From Acidobacteriota bacterium (lineage in GTDB: Bacteria > Acidobacteriota > Terriglobia > Acidiferrales > UBA7541): a stretch of DNA of 64,000 nt. This document shows, piece by piece, positions 27,090 through 36,198 of the stretch; the first letter of the stretch is position 1, and the number at the start of each line of letters is the position of its first letter. Position numbers and translations under genes: made by a program. The stretch covers positions 310,001 through 374,000 of the forward strand of contig JABCZD010000005.1 in NCBI GenBank assembly GCA_013289855.1, in the 5' to 3' direction. The notes beneath the pieces were generated by a model that was not told the DNA's origin, did not search any database, and saw only the letters and a program-made list of their open reading frames with translations.

Positions 27090-28010
27090 TCAAGCCCGTT
27101 CAGTCTCGCAAGCGCCCGTCACGTGCGAATGAAACGCATGTGAATTGTCGGTGACGCCTTCCCGCTGCGTCGTCCAATCGTCCGCAGTCTCCGCCACCTC
27201 TTTTGGAGTGCGGTGGCTTGACGCCGCTTTTTCGATTGCAACTTCATCGCCGACGTCAACCGTAGCCTCAGCCGAATCTTCCGCCGCAATCCCTGCTGTA
27301 TCCTCCGCCAATTCCGGCAAGTTCAACAGTGCTCGCCCATGCCGCACATCCAGCCCGCGCACCCAGAAAATAATGTCCTCTGCAATATTCGTGGCGTGGT
27401 CGGCGATGCGCTCCAGATGCCGCGTCGCCAAAATAAATTGCAGCCCCGGACTCACCAACTGCGTCTCCTGCGTCATGCGCTGCAGCAACTGCTCGAAAAT
27501 ACGGTCGCGATATTGATCCACCAGGTCATCGCTTTCGAGAACATTCGTGGCCATATCCACGTTGCGAAAAATTAGCGCGCCCAGGCTCTGGCTCACCATG
27601 GCGCGCACCGCGGAGGCCATCGGCGCCAATTCTTCCGGCACTTGCGCACCCGGCATCTCGCGCAAGGACACCACGCGTTGCGCCAGATTTACCGCCAGGT
27701 CTCCGATGCGTTCCAAATCGTTCGTGATTTTCAGCGCCGCCACGATCAAGCGCAGCTCATCGTCCGAAAACGAGCCTTGCCGCAGCAGCCGCACGGCGTG
27801 CTCGTCGATCACGATTTCCATTTCGTTGATGCGCGGTTCCAGCAGAAAAACTTCGCTGGGCAGCGCCGCGGTGCGCGGACTTTCCAGGCTCACGATGGCA
27901 TCCAAGGCCCGATTCATGGCCCCTTCCACGGTGCGCGCCATGGAGACCAGGTAATTCACCAGCGTGTCGTACATCACCGCGTCGGAAAATACGGAAGGCG
28001 AGGTCGTCAT
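27090..28010 (-). CDS. phoU: Second PhoU homologue with acidic C-terminal extension
   Basis: 306 residues. Residues 1-225 are a normal PhoU (two three-helix bundles) with TNDLERIGDLAVNLAQ and HLERIADHATNIAEDI, the second signature having Ala for the usual Gly. About 80 further residues form an acidic, low-complexity tail (AEDTAGIAAEDSAEATVDVG) absent from the pst-operon PhoU. It lies downstream of phoB-phoR on the same strand, separated from phoR by 340 bases of REP-like hairpins. A role in PhoR signalling is likely from the context; the function of the tail is unknown. Confidence 0.9.
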   Translation of the reverse strand: MTTSPSVFSDAVMYDTLVNYLVSMARTVEGAMNRALDAIVSLESPRTAALPSEVFLLEPRINEMEIVIDEHAVRLLRQGSFSDDELRLIVAALKITNDLERIGDLAVNLAQRVVSLREMPGAQVPEELAPMASAVRAMVSQSLGALIFRNVDMATNVLESDDLVDQYRDRIFEQLLQRMTQETQLVSPGLQFILATRHLERIADHATNIAEDIIFWVRGLDVRHGRALLNLPELAEDTAGIAAEDSAEATVDVGDEVAIEKAASSHRTPKEVAETADDWTTQREGVTDNSHAFHSHVTGACETERA

Positions 28011-28350
28011 AAAACCCCCGTTTGGTGAAATTGGTTAACCTTGGTTGACTCCTCAGCAACCGAAGAGGAGCGGCGCGAAGCACACACTTCCGCCCGTAAT
28101 GAGTATGAAGAACGATTGTTAAGGCTTCTTAACAGCCGCGTGAACGCCGAACGAATTGTCCTGAGGACGACTAATCGGAAAACCAGCGCCGGAGGCGCGG
28201 CACAACTTAGCCCAGGGCGAAGCCCTGGGTTGACGCAACGAACGACGCGCGGAGCACCGGAGGTGCGGCACAAATCCCGGCTACCAATCTCCAATTCCAG
28301 CGTCCGCCGTATGAATGTTCGCGCAAAAGTTTCAATTTGAAAATCGCTGC
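28011..28350. other. Intergenic region between phoR and phoU2 with REP-like hairpins
   Basis: 340 bases without a gene. 28186-28271 holds three short hairpins listed separately. The part near 28075-28140 is AT-richer and may carry the phoU2 promoter, but no clear -35/-10 pair was found. Confidence 0.5.
28186..28271. repeat. Cluster of three REP-like hairpins
   Basis: GCGCC-GGA-GGCGC (28186-28198) followed by GGCACAAC; CCCAGGGC-GAA-GCCCTGGG (28211-28229) followed by TTGACGCAAC; and GCACC-GGA-GGTGC (28254-28266) followed by GGCACAAA. The repeated GGCACAA tail behind two different stems shows they are related elements and not chance palindromes. Confidence 0.65.
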
Positions 28351-30201
28351 TCAATGCGCAAGCGGCCGCGGACCATTGCTGCGCCCCATCGCTGGCCCGC
28401 CCAGCGGCGACCGCGACAGCGTGCTTCCCTCTTCATATTCCGGAATGGAAAAATGGAATTGCGAGCCTTGCCCAATTTCGCTCTCCACCCACAACCGCCC
28501 GCCGTGTACTTCCACCAGATGCTTGGCAATCGCCAGACCAAGCCCCGTGCCTCCAACCTCGCGGGACCGCGCCACGTCCACGCGATAAAACCGCTCAAAA
28601 ATTCTCGGCTGATCGGCCTTGGGAATGCCGATGCCGGTATCGGAAACGGTAAACACCACTTCACGGCCTTCGCGCGCCGCGCTCAGCGTGATCTGCCCCC
28701 CCGGCAGCGTGTACTGAATGGCGTTGTCTAAAAGGTTCTGCAGCACTTCCGCCAGCCGCCGCCGGTCGGCTGCAATATCCGGAAGGTTTTCTGGGACTTC
28801 CACGATGATTTCGAGCTGTTTTTCGATGGCCCGCCGCTGCGCGGTTTCGAGGCACGTGGATACGAACTGCGACACGCTGGTGTCGCTGATCTCCAGTTCC
28901 AGCCGGTCGGCATCCATTTTTGAAAGCTTTAGTAGATCGTCCGTGAGCCGCGCCAGACGCCGCGAATGCTCCACGATAATTTCCAGAAAGCGTCCACGAT
29001 TCTGCGCATCTTCCAGCGCCCCGGCCAGTAGCGTCTCGGCGAAACCTTGAATCGCCGTCAGTGGCGTCTTAAATTCGTGCGAGACGTTGGCCACAAAATC
29101 GCGCCGCACCCGCTCCAGTTTGCGCAGATCGGTGATGTCATGCAGCACGATGATCGCCCCGGAAGTTTTTCCGGCGCTCACGCTGGCCACCGTGGCCGCA
29201 AAAAAATGCTGTCGCAGCGTCCCAGTGACCACTTCGGCTTCCACCCGCGGCTCGCCGCCGAGCACCGCGCGCACCGCTTCAATTAATTCGGACTGCCGCA
29301 CGATTTCTACCAGCGCGCTTCCCGATTGCGGCGGCACGTCAATGCCGAGAATTCCCGCGAACCCCGGATTCGCGAATACCAGCCGCTCCGCGCCGTTCAC
29401 CACCGCCACGCCTTCCACCATGCTGCCCAGTATCGCGGAGGAAAGATTGCGCTCCTCGGTGAGTGTGCGAATCGTGCCATCCAGCCTCGCGGCCGTTTGA
29501 TTTAAGGATGTGCCTAAAGCTTCCAGCGCGTCGCCCGAGCCGTCGCCGGGCAGCGGTCGAAAATCGCCTTCCGCCACGCGCCGCGAAAATTCCTTCAGTC
29601 TTTCCACGCGGTCGCTAAACGCGCGGGATACCAGCAGCGTGGCCGCCCCGGCCATCACCAGGATCAGCAGCGACCACAGCCACAAGCTGCGGCGGAAGTA
29701 CGCCAGCGCTGCGTCACTGGTTTGCAGCGGCAGTGCGAAGCGCAAAATCAGTGGTTCGCCTGACGGTGTGTCTTGCCGTATCGCGTAGTACAGCAGATCG
29801 CGCTGCATTGTCGTGCTGCGGCGTAGCGACTGCCCTTCGCCGTGTGCTAGCGCCTCGCGGATTTCCGGGCGGTCTGCATGGTTTCCCAGCGTTCGCGAAT
29901 CGACCTGCGAATCCGTCAAGACCTTGCCGCTAGTATTGATGATGGTGACGCGTGCGCCGGTGATGGACATTTGCGCCACCCATTCCAGAAGACTTGGATT
30001 GGCGGAGTCCAGCGTCGAGAGTGCCGCAGCGGAGGGTGGGTGCAATCGTGCGATGCGACCCAGGGAAGCGAGTTCCGCGAATCCCGTTCGCTCATAATCG
30101 CGGCGCATCGCCCGTTCGGCAAAAAAATCCACGGCGATAAGCACGCTGAGCAGCAGCGCCAGAAATGTGAAGGCGAGTTTTGCGAAAAGGTTACGCCGCA
30201 C
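28351..30201 (-). CDS. phoR: Phosphate-regulon sensor histidine kinase PhoR
   Basis: 616 residues. Membrane helix 1 (about 7-27), a periplasmic domain of about 130 residues, helix 2 (about 170-190), HAMP ([23 protein letters not shown], read as two overlapping parts), and a PAS domain ([20 protein letters not shown]). HisKA carries the phospho-histidine in [15 protein letters not shown], and the ATPase domain has N (LLDNAIQYT), G1 (DTGIGIP), F (FERFYR) and G2 (GGTGLGLAI) boxes. The order HAMP-PAS-HisKA-ATPase is that of PhoR. It overlaps phoB by 11 bases. The large periplasmic domain, longer than in E. coli PhoR, resembles B. subtilis PhoR. Assignment to phosphate rather than another stimulus depends on the neighbouring phoU. 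Confidence 0.88.
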   Translation of the reverse strand: MRRNLFAKLAFTFLALLLSVLIAVDFFAERAMRRDYERTGFAELASLGRIARLHPPSAAALSTLDSANPSLLEWVAQMSITGARVTIINTSGKVLTDSQVDSRTLGNHADRPEIREALAHGEGQSLRRSTTMQRDLLYYAIRQDTPSGEPLILRFALPLQTSDAALAYFRRSLWLWSLLILVMAGAATLLVSRAFSDRVERLKEFSRRVAEGDFRPLPGDGSGDALEALGTSLNQTAARLDGTIRTLTEERNLSSAILGSMVEGVAVVNGAERLVFANPGFAGILGIDVPPQSGSALVEIVRQSELIEAVRAVLGGEPRVEAEVVTGTLRQHFFAATVASVSAGKTSGAIIVLHDITDLRKLERVRRDFVANVSHEFKTPLTAIQGFAETLLAGALEDAQNRGRFLEIIVEHSRRLARLTDDLLKLSKMDADRLELEISDTSVSQFVSTCLETAQRRAIEKQLEIIVEVPENLPDIAADRRRLAEVLQNLLDNAIQYTLPGGQITLSAAREGREVVFTVSDTGIGIPKADQPRIFERFYRVDVARSREVGGTGLGLAIAKHLVEVHGGRLWVESEIGQGSQFHFSIPEYEEGSTLSRSPLGGPAMGRSNGPRPLAH

Positions 30202-30886
30202 GAGTTTCGAACAAGTAGCCCGCGCCGCGAACAGTCTTCAGATGGATGGGGTTTTCCGGATCGCTTTCAATCTTTTCACGCAAGCGTCTCACATATACAT
30301 CCACGCTGCGCGGGGTCACAAACCGGTCCGTTCCCCAGACGGCATCCAGCAACTGATCGCGCGTGAACACGCGGTTCGGACGCGAGGCTAGATAATACAG
30401 CAACCGGAATTCCAGCGTGCTTAAAGGTACGGGCTTTCCGGTGTGGCTCACGCGGTAGGAAGCCGGATCGATGGCCAACTTGCCCACTTCGATGGTGCGC
30501 GGCGCGTCCGCCGGCGGCTCCGCGCGGCGCAGTAACGCTTTCACGCGCGCCAGCAGTTCGCGCGGGCTGAACGGTTTCGTGACGTAATCGTCCGCGCCCA
30601 TTTCGAGGCCCACCACGCGATCGGCTTCGTCGCCGCGCGCGGTGAGCATCAGGATGGGCAAACGATTCAAGGAATCGTCCCGGCGCACTTCCCGGCAAAT
30701 GTCCAAGCCGGACATTTTCGGAAGCATCAAATCCAGCAGCAACAAATCTGGGGGAGTTTTCTTTAGCGTGCTCAGGCCGGAGCCGCCATCAAATGCCGCG
30801 GAAACCTGAAAGCCTTCATTGGCCAAATTGTAACGGACTAGCTCGACGATATCGCGATCGTCTTCAATGATAAGAACGCGTTTCAT
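30191..30886 (-). CDS. phoB: OmpR-family response regulator PhoB
   Basis: 231 residues from the ATG at 30886; upstream in-frame codons have no coding look. The receiver (1-120) has the acidic pocket E8-D9-D10, phospho-acceptor D52 in LLLLDLMLPKMSG, and the KPF lysine in DDYVTKPFSPREL. The DNA-binding winged helix follows (VPLSTLEFRLLYYLASRPNR, RSVDVYVRRLREKIE, VRGAGYLF). LLDLMLP and RSVDVYVRRLR are typical of PhoB/PhoP. Likely targets in the window are the pst operon and perhaps the coiled-coil porin, judging from 11-base-period repeats. Confidence 0.9.
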   Translation of the reverse strand: MKRVLIIEDDRDIVELVRYNLANEGFQVSAAFDGGSGLSTLKKTPPDLLLLDLMLPKMSGLDICREVRRDDSLNRLPILMLTARGDEADRVVGLEMGADDYVTKPFSPRELLARVKALLRRAEPPADAPRTIEVGKLAIDPASYRVSHTGKPVPLSTLEFRLLYYLASRPNRVFTRDQLLDAVWGTDRFVTPRSVDVYVRRLREKIESDPENPIHLKTVRGAGYLFETRAA

Positions 30887-31253
30887 GCTGTGTGTGCGCA
30901 ATGCAGAGCGACCCTGCGGAAGTGTACCGTAGGGTGGGGCGATGCGATAGGCGCGTGAAGGATTTTGTTCACTTGGGATTGGATAAGACACGTACGAGTG
31001 TCGCGATTGCGCGTGACGTGCGGATTAGCCGCTTGTGAATGGAGTGTGAACGATGAACCTGCGCGGGAAAAACGAAGTGAGGAAGTATTGAGGCGACGAC
31101 GCGAGAATATAGCGACCCAAGTCGGCTTTGGGCGAATATGCCGGAAAAATACGCGAAATTATTTTCATGACGTTCCGCCACGTTATTTCGCGGCGTCTTG
31201 CGCTTTTATTTTTGGCCGCGAGCGACGATTTTATTCTGCTGCGTGCGCCTAGG
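30887..31253. other. Intergenic region upstream of phoB, downstream of the 2-oxoglutarate dehydrogenase gene
   Basis: 367 bases. It must hold the phoB promoter and the end of the upstream transcript. A small inverted repeat GACAC-GTACGA-GTGTC (30987-31002) lies 100 bases before phoB. No clear terminator or Pho box was recognised. Confidence 0.4.
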
Positions 31254-33833
31254 CTATTCCGCGGCAGGCGTTCCCGCCGGGGCGGTCGTGGTGAAGGCCA
31301 GCGACAGGAGCGTTTTCTGTTCCAGTTCGTGGGCTTTGGCGGAGCCGGTGGCGGGGCTGGCACTGGCGCTGCGTTTTACGGAGCGCAGGCGCAGTCCGCG
31401 CGCCTGCACTAATTGATCGAGACGCGGAAAGACGTACGAGAATGGGCCCATGTTGCGCGGCTCTTCCTGCACCCAGATTACTTCGCGGGCGTTGGGGTGG
31501 GCTTCGAGCGCGGCGGTAATTTCCTTGCGCGGGAGCGGGTATAGCTGATCGAGGAAGAAAATGGCGGTGCTGGTGTCTTTGCGGCGGCGGCGTTCGCCGC
31601 GCAATTCGTGGCCGACTTTTCCGCTGGCGATGAGAATGCGGCGCGCGTCCTGCACTTCCGTATCGAGCACCAGTTGCTGAAATGTCGGCGCGCTGAAAGC
31701 TTCGATGGGCGCGCTGGCTTCAGGATTGCGTAGCATGCTTTTTGGCGTGAAGACAATCAGCGGTTTGCGGTACGGGCGCAACGCCTGGCGGCGCAACAAA
31801 TGAAAATACTGCGCGGCGTTGCTGGGCTGGCAGATCTGAATATTTTCTTCCCCGGCCAGTTGCAAAAAGCGTTCGATGCGCGCGCTGGAGTGTTCCGGGC
31901 CCTGGCCTTCGTAACCGTGCGGCAGCAACAACACCACGCCGGAGGGAAGATCCCATTTATCTTCGCCGGCGCTGATGAATTGATCGATGATCACCTGCGC
32001 GCCGTTGACGAAATCGCCGAACTGCGCCTCCCAGAGAACGAGAGCTTCGGGATAGTCGCGGCTGAAACCGTACTCAAAACCAAGGCAGGCCGCTTCGGAA
32101 AGCGAAGAGTTGTAAATTTCGCAGAAGGCCCGGTCGTTTGGACTTGCGTGGAAAAGATGTGCGAGCGGCGCGTATTCGGTTTCCGTTTCCGTGTCTACCA
32201 GCACGGCGTGGCGCTGATTGAAGGTGCCACGCTGCGTGTCTTGCCCCGATAAACGAACCGGGGTGCCGTGGCGCAGCAGCGAACCGAGCGCCAGAGCTTC
32301 GGCGTAGCCATAATCCACCGGGCGTTTGCCGTTACCCATTTCCGCGCGTTGCTCGAGAAGTTTTACGATTTTCGGATGCACATGAAAAGTTTCCGGAACA
32401 CGCACAAGGTCAGCACTGATCTCCGCGAGTTCTTCGCTAGAGAGTCCGGTTTCTACTTCGTAGGATTCCTTGAATTTTCCGCGGTGATACGGCTTCCAAT
32501 ATTCGGGAAGCTTGCGAAGGTGCGGCTGTTTGGTGAGTTCGTGAGCCTTGGTCTGTTCAATTTCATATTCGCTGCGAACGGCTTCAGCGGTTTGCGCGGG
32601 ATCGATGCCGGTGCGCTGGGCGTAAATTTTCCAGAGCGGCGCGTGATTTTTGATGAGTTCGTACAAGCGCGGCTGCGTGATGGTGGGGTCGTCCACTTCG
32701 CTGTGGCCGTGGCGGCGGTAGCCGATGAGATCAACGACCACGTCGCTGCCGAATTTACTGCGATATTCCGCGGCGATAGCGCCGACGCGGACCACGGCGT
32801 CGGGATCTTCGCAATTCACGTGAAACACGGGTACGGATTGCCGCTTGGCGATATCGGAAGCGAAACGCGAAGAATGTTCCTGCACCGGGCGCGTGGTGAA
32901 GCCGATGAGATTGTTGACGATGATGTGGATGGTGCCGCCGACGGTGTAGGCCTGGAGATCGGCAAGGTTGAGCGTTTCCGCCCAGATGCCTTGGCCGGCG
33001 AACGCGGCGTCGCCGTGCATGACGATGGGAACAACTTTTTCGTGCGCTACGGAAGCGGGATCGCCCGTGGTAGAGCTGGCGCCGAAACGCGTTTGCTTGG
33101 CGCGCGCGCGGCCCATGGCGACGGGATCGACGGCTTCGAGATGGCTGGGATTGGAGACCAGGTGAATCCCGATGGATTTGCCCGTAGTGGTGCAATAGAT
33201 GCCAGTGGCGCCGACGTGGTATTTCACGTCACCCGCGCCGAGCACGCTGCGCGGGTCCACATCTTCAAAGCCGGAAACGACTTCGTGCGCGGGCTTGCAC
33301 GCAGTGTGAGTCATCACGCTGAGGCGTCCGCGGTGACTCATGGCCATGATGCATTCGAGCGCGCCGCGTTCGCCGATGACTTCGAGCATGGCGTCCAGCA
33401 GCGGGATTAGCGAGGTGACGCCTTCGAGCGAAAAGCGCTTGGCGCCGAGATAGCGCGCCTGGAGAACCTGTTCAAACAGGTCGGCGCGGATGAGGCGTTC
33501 GAGAATCTTGGCCTGATCGGGTTGCGGCGCCGAAGTTTCCAGTTGCTCGGCAATCCACTGGCGGCGCTCCGGCTCGGGAAGGTGCATGAATTCGGCGCCG
33601 ATGGTGCCGCAGTAGTAGCCGCGAGCCTCTTCGGCGATAGGTCCGGTGAAGGCGAGATCGGGATGCGGGAACGGCTTGAAAATACCGATGGGATCCAGCG
33701 TGGATTCGTAGTAGCCCCAGCGGCGGAAGGCGTCGAAGATCGTACCGCGTCGGCGCTCGGCGGCGGTGGGTTGATTCGCTGGCTTTGCAGATTTCGACGG
33801 CTGTTCGACTTCGAGAGTGGTGCGGTGTGCCAT
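31254..33833 (-). CDS. sucA: 2-oxoglutarate dehydrogenase E1 component
   Basis: 859 residues. Thiamine-diphosphate-dependent E1 of the TCA-cycle complex, which decarboxylates 2-oxoglutarate and passes the succinyl group to the lipoyl arm of E2. Diagnostic parts: FSLEGVTSLIPLLD (135-148), SHRGRL (166-171), the TPP motif from GDAAFAGQG (274-282) to VNNLIGFTTRP, GYRRHGHSEVDDP, and the C-terminal transketolase domain (RLSGQDTQRGTFNQRHA, GYEGQGPEHSSARIERFLQL, and IWVQEEPRNMGPF). The N-terminus is shorter than in the 933-residue E. coli enzyme, but a GIFKPFPHPDL segment is present. No E2 or E3 gene is nearby. Lipoyl synthase for its partner lies at 47301. Confidence 0.94.
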   Translation of the reverse strand: MAHRTTLEVEQPSKSAKPANQPTAAERRRGTIFDAFRRWGYYESTLDPIGIFKPFPHPDLAFTGPIAEEARGYYCGTIGAEFMHLPEPERRQWIAEQLETSAPQPDQAKILERLIRADLFEQVLQARYLGAKRFSLEGVTSLIPLLDAMLEVIGERGALECIMAMSHRGRLSVMTHTACKPAHEVVSGFEDVDPRSVLGAGDVKYHVGATGIYCTTTGKSIGIHLVSNPSHLEAVDPVAMGRARAKQTRFGASSTTGDPASVAHEKVVPIVMHGDAAFAGQGIWAETLNLADLQAYTVGGTIHIIVNNLIGFTTRPVQEHSSRFASDIAKRQSVPVFHVNCEDPDAVVRVGAIAAEYRSKFGSDVVVDLIGYRRHGHSEVDDPTITQPRLYELIKNHAPLWKIYAQRTGIDPAQTAEAVRSEYEIEQTKAHELTKQPHLRKLPEYWKPYHRGKFKESYEVETGLSSEELAEISADLVRVPETFHVHPKIVKLLEQRAEMGNGKRPVDYGYAEALALGSLLRHGTPVRLSGQDTQRGTFNQRHAVLVDTETETEYAPLAHLFHASPNDRAFCEIYNSSLSEAACLGFEYGFSRDYPEALVLWEAQFGDFVNGAQVIIDQFISAGEDKWDLPSGVVLLLPHGYEGQGPEHSSARIERFLQLAGEENIQICQPSNAAQYFHLLRRQALRPYRKPLIVFTPKSMLRNPEASAPIEAFSAPTFQQLVLDTEVQDARRILIASGKVGHELRGERRRRKDTSTAIFFLDQLYPLPRKEITAALEAHPNAREVIWVQEEPRNMGPFSYVFPRLDQLVQARGLRLRSVKRSASASPATGSAKAHELEQKTLLSLAFTTTAPAGTPAAE

Positions 33834-33919
33834 GGTGTCAGTCCAGTGAAAGAATAGTTTGCCACAGAATTTGATGCGGTGTCGGCGGGTCGCGGAGGAG
33901 TTGCGTGGTTTGCATCGCG

Positions 33920-34085
33920 TACCCCACCCCCGGGGCGTTTGCGAAAGAGTAGGATTCTAAAGGGTTTAAAGGCCACACTTGCGAAAGAGTTTGATTCCAT
34001 GGGAGTTAGAGCTGGAGCTGCAAACTGGGTGGTTGGAGGGAGAGACGCTACCCCCACCCCCGGGTGTTTTTCGCAAAGAGTGCGC
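33920..34085 (+). repeat. Dispersed intergenic repeat, copy B
   Basis: ACCCCACCCCCGGGGCG is followed by TTTGCGAAAGAGTAGGATTC (33938 onward) and exactly 40 bases later by CTTGCGAAAGAGTTTGATTC (33978 onward). The organisation and period equal those of copy A at 449-540. A third box CCCCCACCCCCGGGTG with a degenerate unit TTTTTCGCAAAGAGTGCG follows at 34049-34085. Confidence 0.75.
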
Positions 34086-34279
34086 AACACGCAGAAATTA
34101 CTAGGGATAGACGGAATTGTAAATTGAGAAGAGTGCGCAAGCGATTGAAAACAAAGGGCGAAGTTTTTGCGATTTGTGTTTTCGGAGAGCGGCGAGGGCA
34201 CGCCATGGAGCGGTGGCAGGCCACGTGACCGAGATGGGAAGCGACCTAACACGCGTAAGGGTAGCATGGATCGATTATT

Positions 34280-34309
34280 TTGTCAATACAGTATATTATT
34301 GGTACTAGA
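34280..34309 (+). promoter_or_regulatory. AT-rich promoter-like motif, copy 1
   Basis: TTGTCAA, four bases, GTAT, six bases, GGTACTAGA. The same order with slightly shorter spacers is found at 61859-61885. TTGTCA fits a -35 box. No gene is seen directly behind it. Confidence 0.35.
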
Positions 34310-34405
34310 TTCGAATGAAAGGGATAGTACTTGGGTTCGCCATTAGCAGCAGGAGACCGCAGAGCGGTTCAAGCGGAACCTGTGGCCTTTGAATGGCAAA
34401 ACCCA

Positions 34406-34435
34406 GCCGGTGCCGTACCAGGTACGGCACCCGGC
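34406..34435. repeat. Long palindrome, REP-like
   Basis: GCCGG-TGCCGTACC-A-GGTACGGCA-CCCGGC: a 9-bp perfect stem (TGCCGTACC/GGTACGGCA), extended by CCGG on one side and CCGG offset by one base on the other. There is no T-run, so it is unlikely to be a classical terminator for the convergent YCII gene. Confidence 0.5.
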
Positions 34436-34520
34436 AGACCCATTTGGTTGTCAGTGTGCGCGCTGAAATCGACCTCATCGCCAAGTATTCGCGGGCGAGT
34501 CTCAGCGAGTTACAAAGCTA

Positions 34521-34946
34521 TTACAGGCGCATCTCAGCGGCGACGTCGTCGCCGAACTTCTTTTGGATCTCCTTTTGGGTTTCGGGATCGAAGTCGGTCA
34601 GGTCAAACAACCGGCGGACTTCGACCATTTCGTTATCCGAGCCGGGGATTCGCGAGGCCCATTCGAGCGCCTCTTCGCGTGACTTCACCTGAATGATCCA
34701 GAAGCCGCCGACCACTTCCTTCGCTTCGGGAAACGGGCCGTCGGTAACTTTCGACTTTCCGCCTTTGAAGGTGACACGCGCGCTCATCGTCGCGGGCGGG
34801 GTCAGCCCGTCGAGCGCGAGCAGCACGCCGGCTTTCCCTAGTTCCTCGTTGTACTTGCCCATTTTGTCCATGCTTTTGAGGTCGGGTGCCCAGCCGGGTT
34901 TTGCGTTTTCGTAGTCTTTCGGAAACATGATCATCATGAAGCGCAT
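34521..34946 (-). CDS. YCII-related (DGPF-type) protein
   Basis: 141 residues. MRFMMIMFPKDYENAK starts a YCII-type ferredoxin-like fold, and KVTDGPFPEAKEVVGGFWII (residues near 65-85) contains the DGPFxExKE signature. The end (GDDVAAEMRL) is variable. Proteins of this group are small, often found beside ECF sigma factors, with unknown or enzyme-like function. Here no sigma factor gene is adjacent. The ribosome binding site is CAAGGAGAA, six bases before the ATG at 34946. Confidence 0.88.
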   Translation of the reverse strand: MRFMMIMFPKDYENAKPGWAPDLKSMDKMGKYNEELGKAGVLLALDGLTPPATMSARVTFKGGKSKVTDGPFPEAKEVVGGFWIIQVKSREEALEWASRIPGSDNEMVEVRRLFDLTDFDPETQKEIQKKFGDDVAAEMRL

Positions 34947-35465
34947 AGTGTTCTCCTTGAGTGCTGAGCGGACGCCGTATCAGCGCCCGCATTAGGGCCG
35001 CTACTTTTATATAGGAGCTTGGACCGCGCTGGGGCTGGAATGTTGCGAGTGCCCAGCTGCACGGTATCGCTCCACTTACGCGTCGAACGGGGCAGCGGGG
35101 AATCGACATCCGATTTGCGAATTCTTTACGCAGCGTAACCCTTGAACATCCGATTGGTAGGGGCGGTGGCCGCTTGTTTCATTTCGGCTAGTGCACCGCT
35201 AGGGGCCGATGCCGGCTTGAAACTTAGTCATGCGGTCGCCGAAGTGCGCTTTGAGGTGCGGTCCGCGCCAGCGGCGCGATCCCGGTCGGCGAGGGCAGCC
35301 TCTCCCGACGATGCTGGAGCGGCGGCTGGCCCTGCCTTCCACCCACGATTTGGCAAAGCCCGCCCATCCAGAACCGCGCCTTGGGGAACTGCCCGATTAC
35401 ACGACCAAGAGGATTCGGCTTCTCAAAAAGGGGAGTAGACTGGCTACTTCTGAGGGAGTTTTCCG
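34947..35465. other. Divergent intergenic region without recognised features
   Basis: 519 bases between the YCII gene and the secreted protein at 35466. A TTG-started frame (35142-35438) begins with a hydrophobic stretch like a signal peptide but then becomes Arg/Ala/Ser-rich without homology, and is not annotated. No promoter or terminator could be supported. Confidence 0.4.
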
Positions 35466-36038
35466 ATGAAATCGCTGCTATTGGTGTTCTGTATTGGTGC
35501 GCTGTCCCTGTGTCGTCCTACTTTTGTGCAGAACTCTTCGCCAGGGGCAAAAGCAGTTCCCGCGAAGTCGGACGGGCAAACCTCATTCGATGGCTTGAAG
35601 AGCCTGGCGGGCACGTGGACCGGCCGAGTCACGACCGATCCGCCCAATCCGGATATTGAGGGGCCCATCCAGGTTACGATGCGCGTGGCCTCCCGCGGAA
35701 ACGTGCTGGTGCATGAGATTTCGCCCGGGGGAGTACCAGAGCCGACCATGATCTATCTGGACGATGACCGCCTGACGCTGGTTCACTACTGCGAAGCTGG
35801 CAACCGGCCACGGATGGTGGCTCGCAAGTCGCCGGACCCAAAGGTTGTGAAGTTCGATTTCGTCGATATTTCTGGTAGCACGACGCCCGTATACCTGCAT
35901 GATTTCGTATTCACTATCATCGATGCGAACCACCACACCGAAGACTGGACGTTCAAGCTGCCTGGCGACCAGCTGCTGCACGCGCACTTCGATCTGAAGC
36001 GAGAAGGGGAAAACGTTGCCGCGCGGTCCGGCAAATGA
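35466..36038 (+). CDS. Hypothetical secreted protein, DUF1579/lipocalin-like
   Basis: 190 residues from the ATG at 35466 with GAGGGAG eight bases upstream. A signal peptide is probable (MKSLLLVFCIGALSLC). After a short linker, LKSLAGTWTGRVTTDPPNP opens a beta-barrel-like domain in which strands alternate (IQVTMRVASRGNVLVHEI, MIYLDDDRLTLVHYCEAGN, MVARKSPDPKVVKFDFVDI, and HTEDWTFKLPG). The GxWxG motif near the start and the later MYH(Y)DGDRLxLTHYC-type strand are common in acidobacterial lipocalin-like proteins of unknown function. A carrier or enzyme-accessory role is speculation. Confidence 0.75.
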   Translation: MKSLLLVFCIGALSLCRPTFVQNSSPGAKAVPAKSDGQTSFDGLKSLAGTWTGRVTTDPPNPDIEGPIQVTMRVASRGNVLVHEISPGGVPEPTMIYLDDDRLTLVHYCEAGNRPRMVARKSPDPKVVKFDFVDISGSTTPVYLHDFVFTIIDANHHTEDWTFKLPGDQLLHAHFDLKREGENVAARSGK

Positions 36039-36198
36039 TGAGTATCTGGGGGAATACCGACGCGGGCCGCTGTCGATTAGCCCTATTGGGCGGCACAACG
36101 ACTGCTTCTGAATTTCTTCAAGCGAAAGCTCCCAGTGCTTTGTGCGTAGGGCTTGACGCAGGAGTCTTTACGACTTGAAATTGCAAAGGAGAACCGCG

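Larger units (their letters stand above)
33834..34520. other. Large intergenic region with repeat copy B, an AT-rich motif and a palindrome
   Basis: 687 bases with no supported gene. It contains copy B of the C-box repeat (33920-34085), an AT-rich promoter-like motif (34280-34309) shared with 61859-61885, and a palindrome at 34406-34435. Such a pile of small repeats is typical of a site of past insertion or gene loss. Confidence 0.6.

Noticed and set aside
32268..33410. Long open frame of 380 codons antisense to the 2-oxoglutarate dehydrogenase E1 gene
   Set aside because: It mirrors a well-supported conserved enzyme and has no recognisable domain; GC-rich genes often leave the antisense frame open.
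35142..35438. Possible small secreted protein with TTG start
   Set aside because: Signal-like first 25 residues, but the rest is Arg/Ala-rich low complexity without ribosome binding site or similarity.
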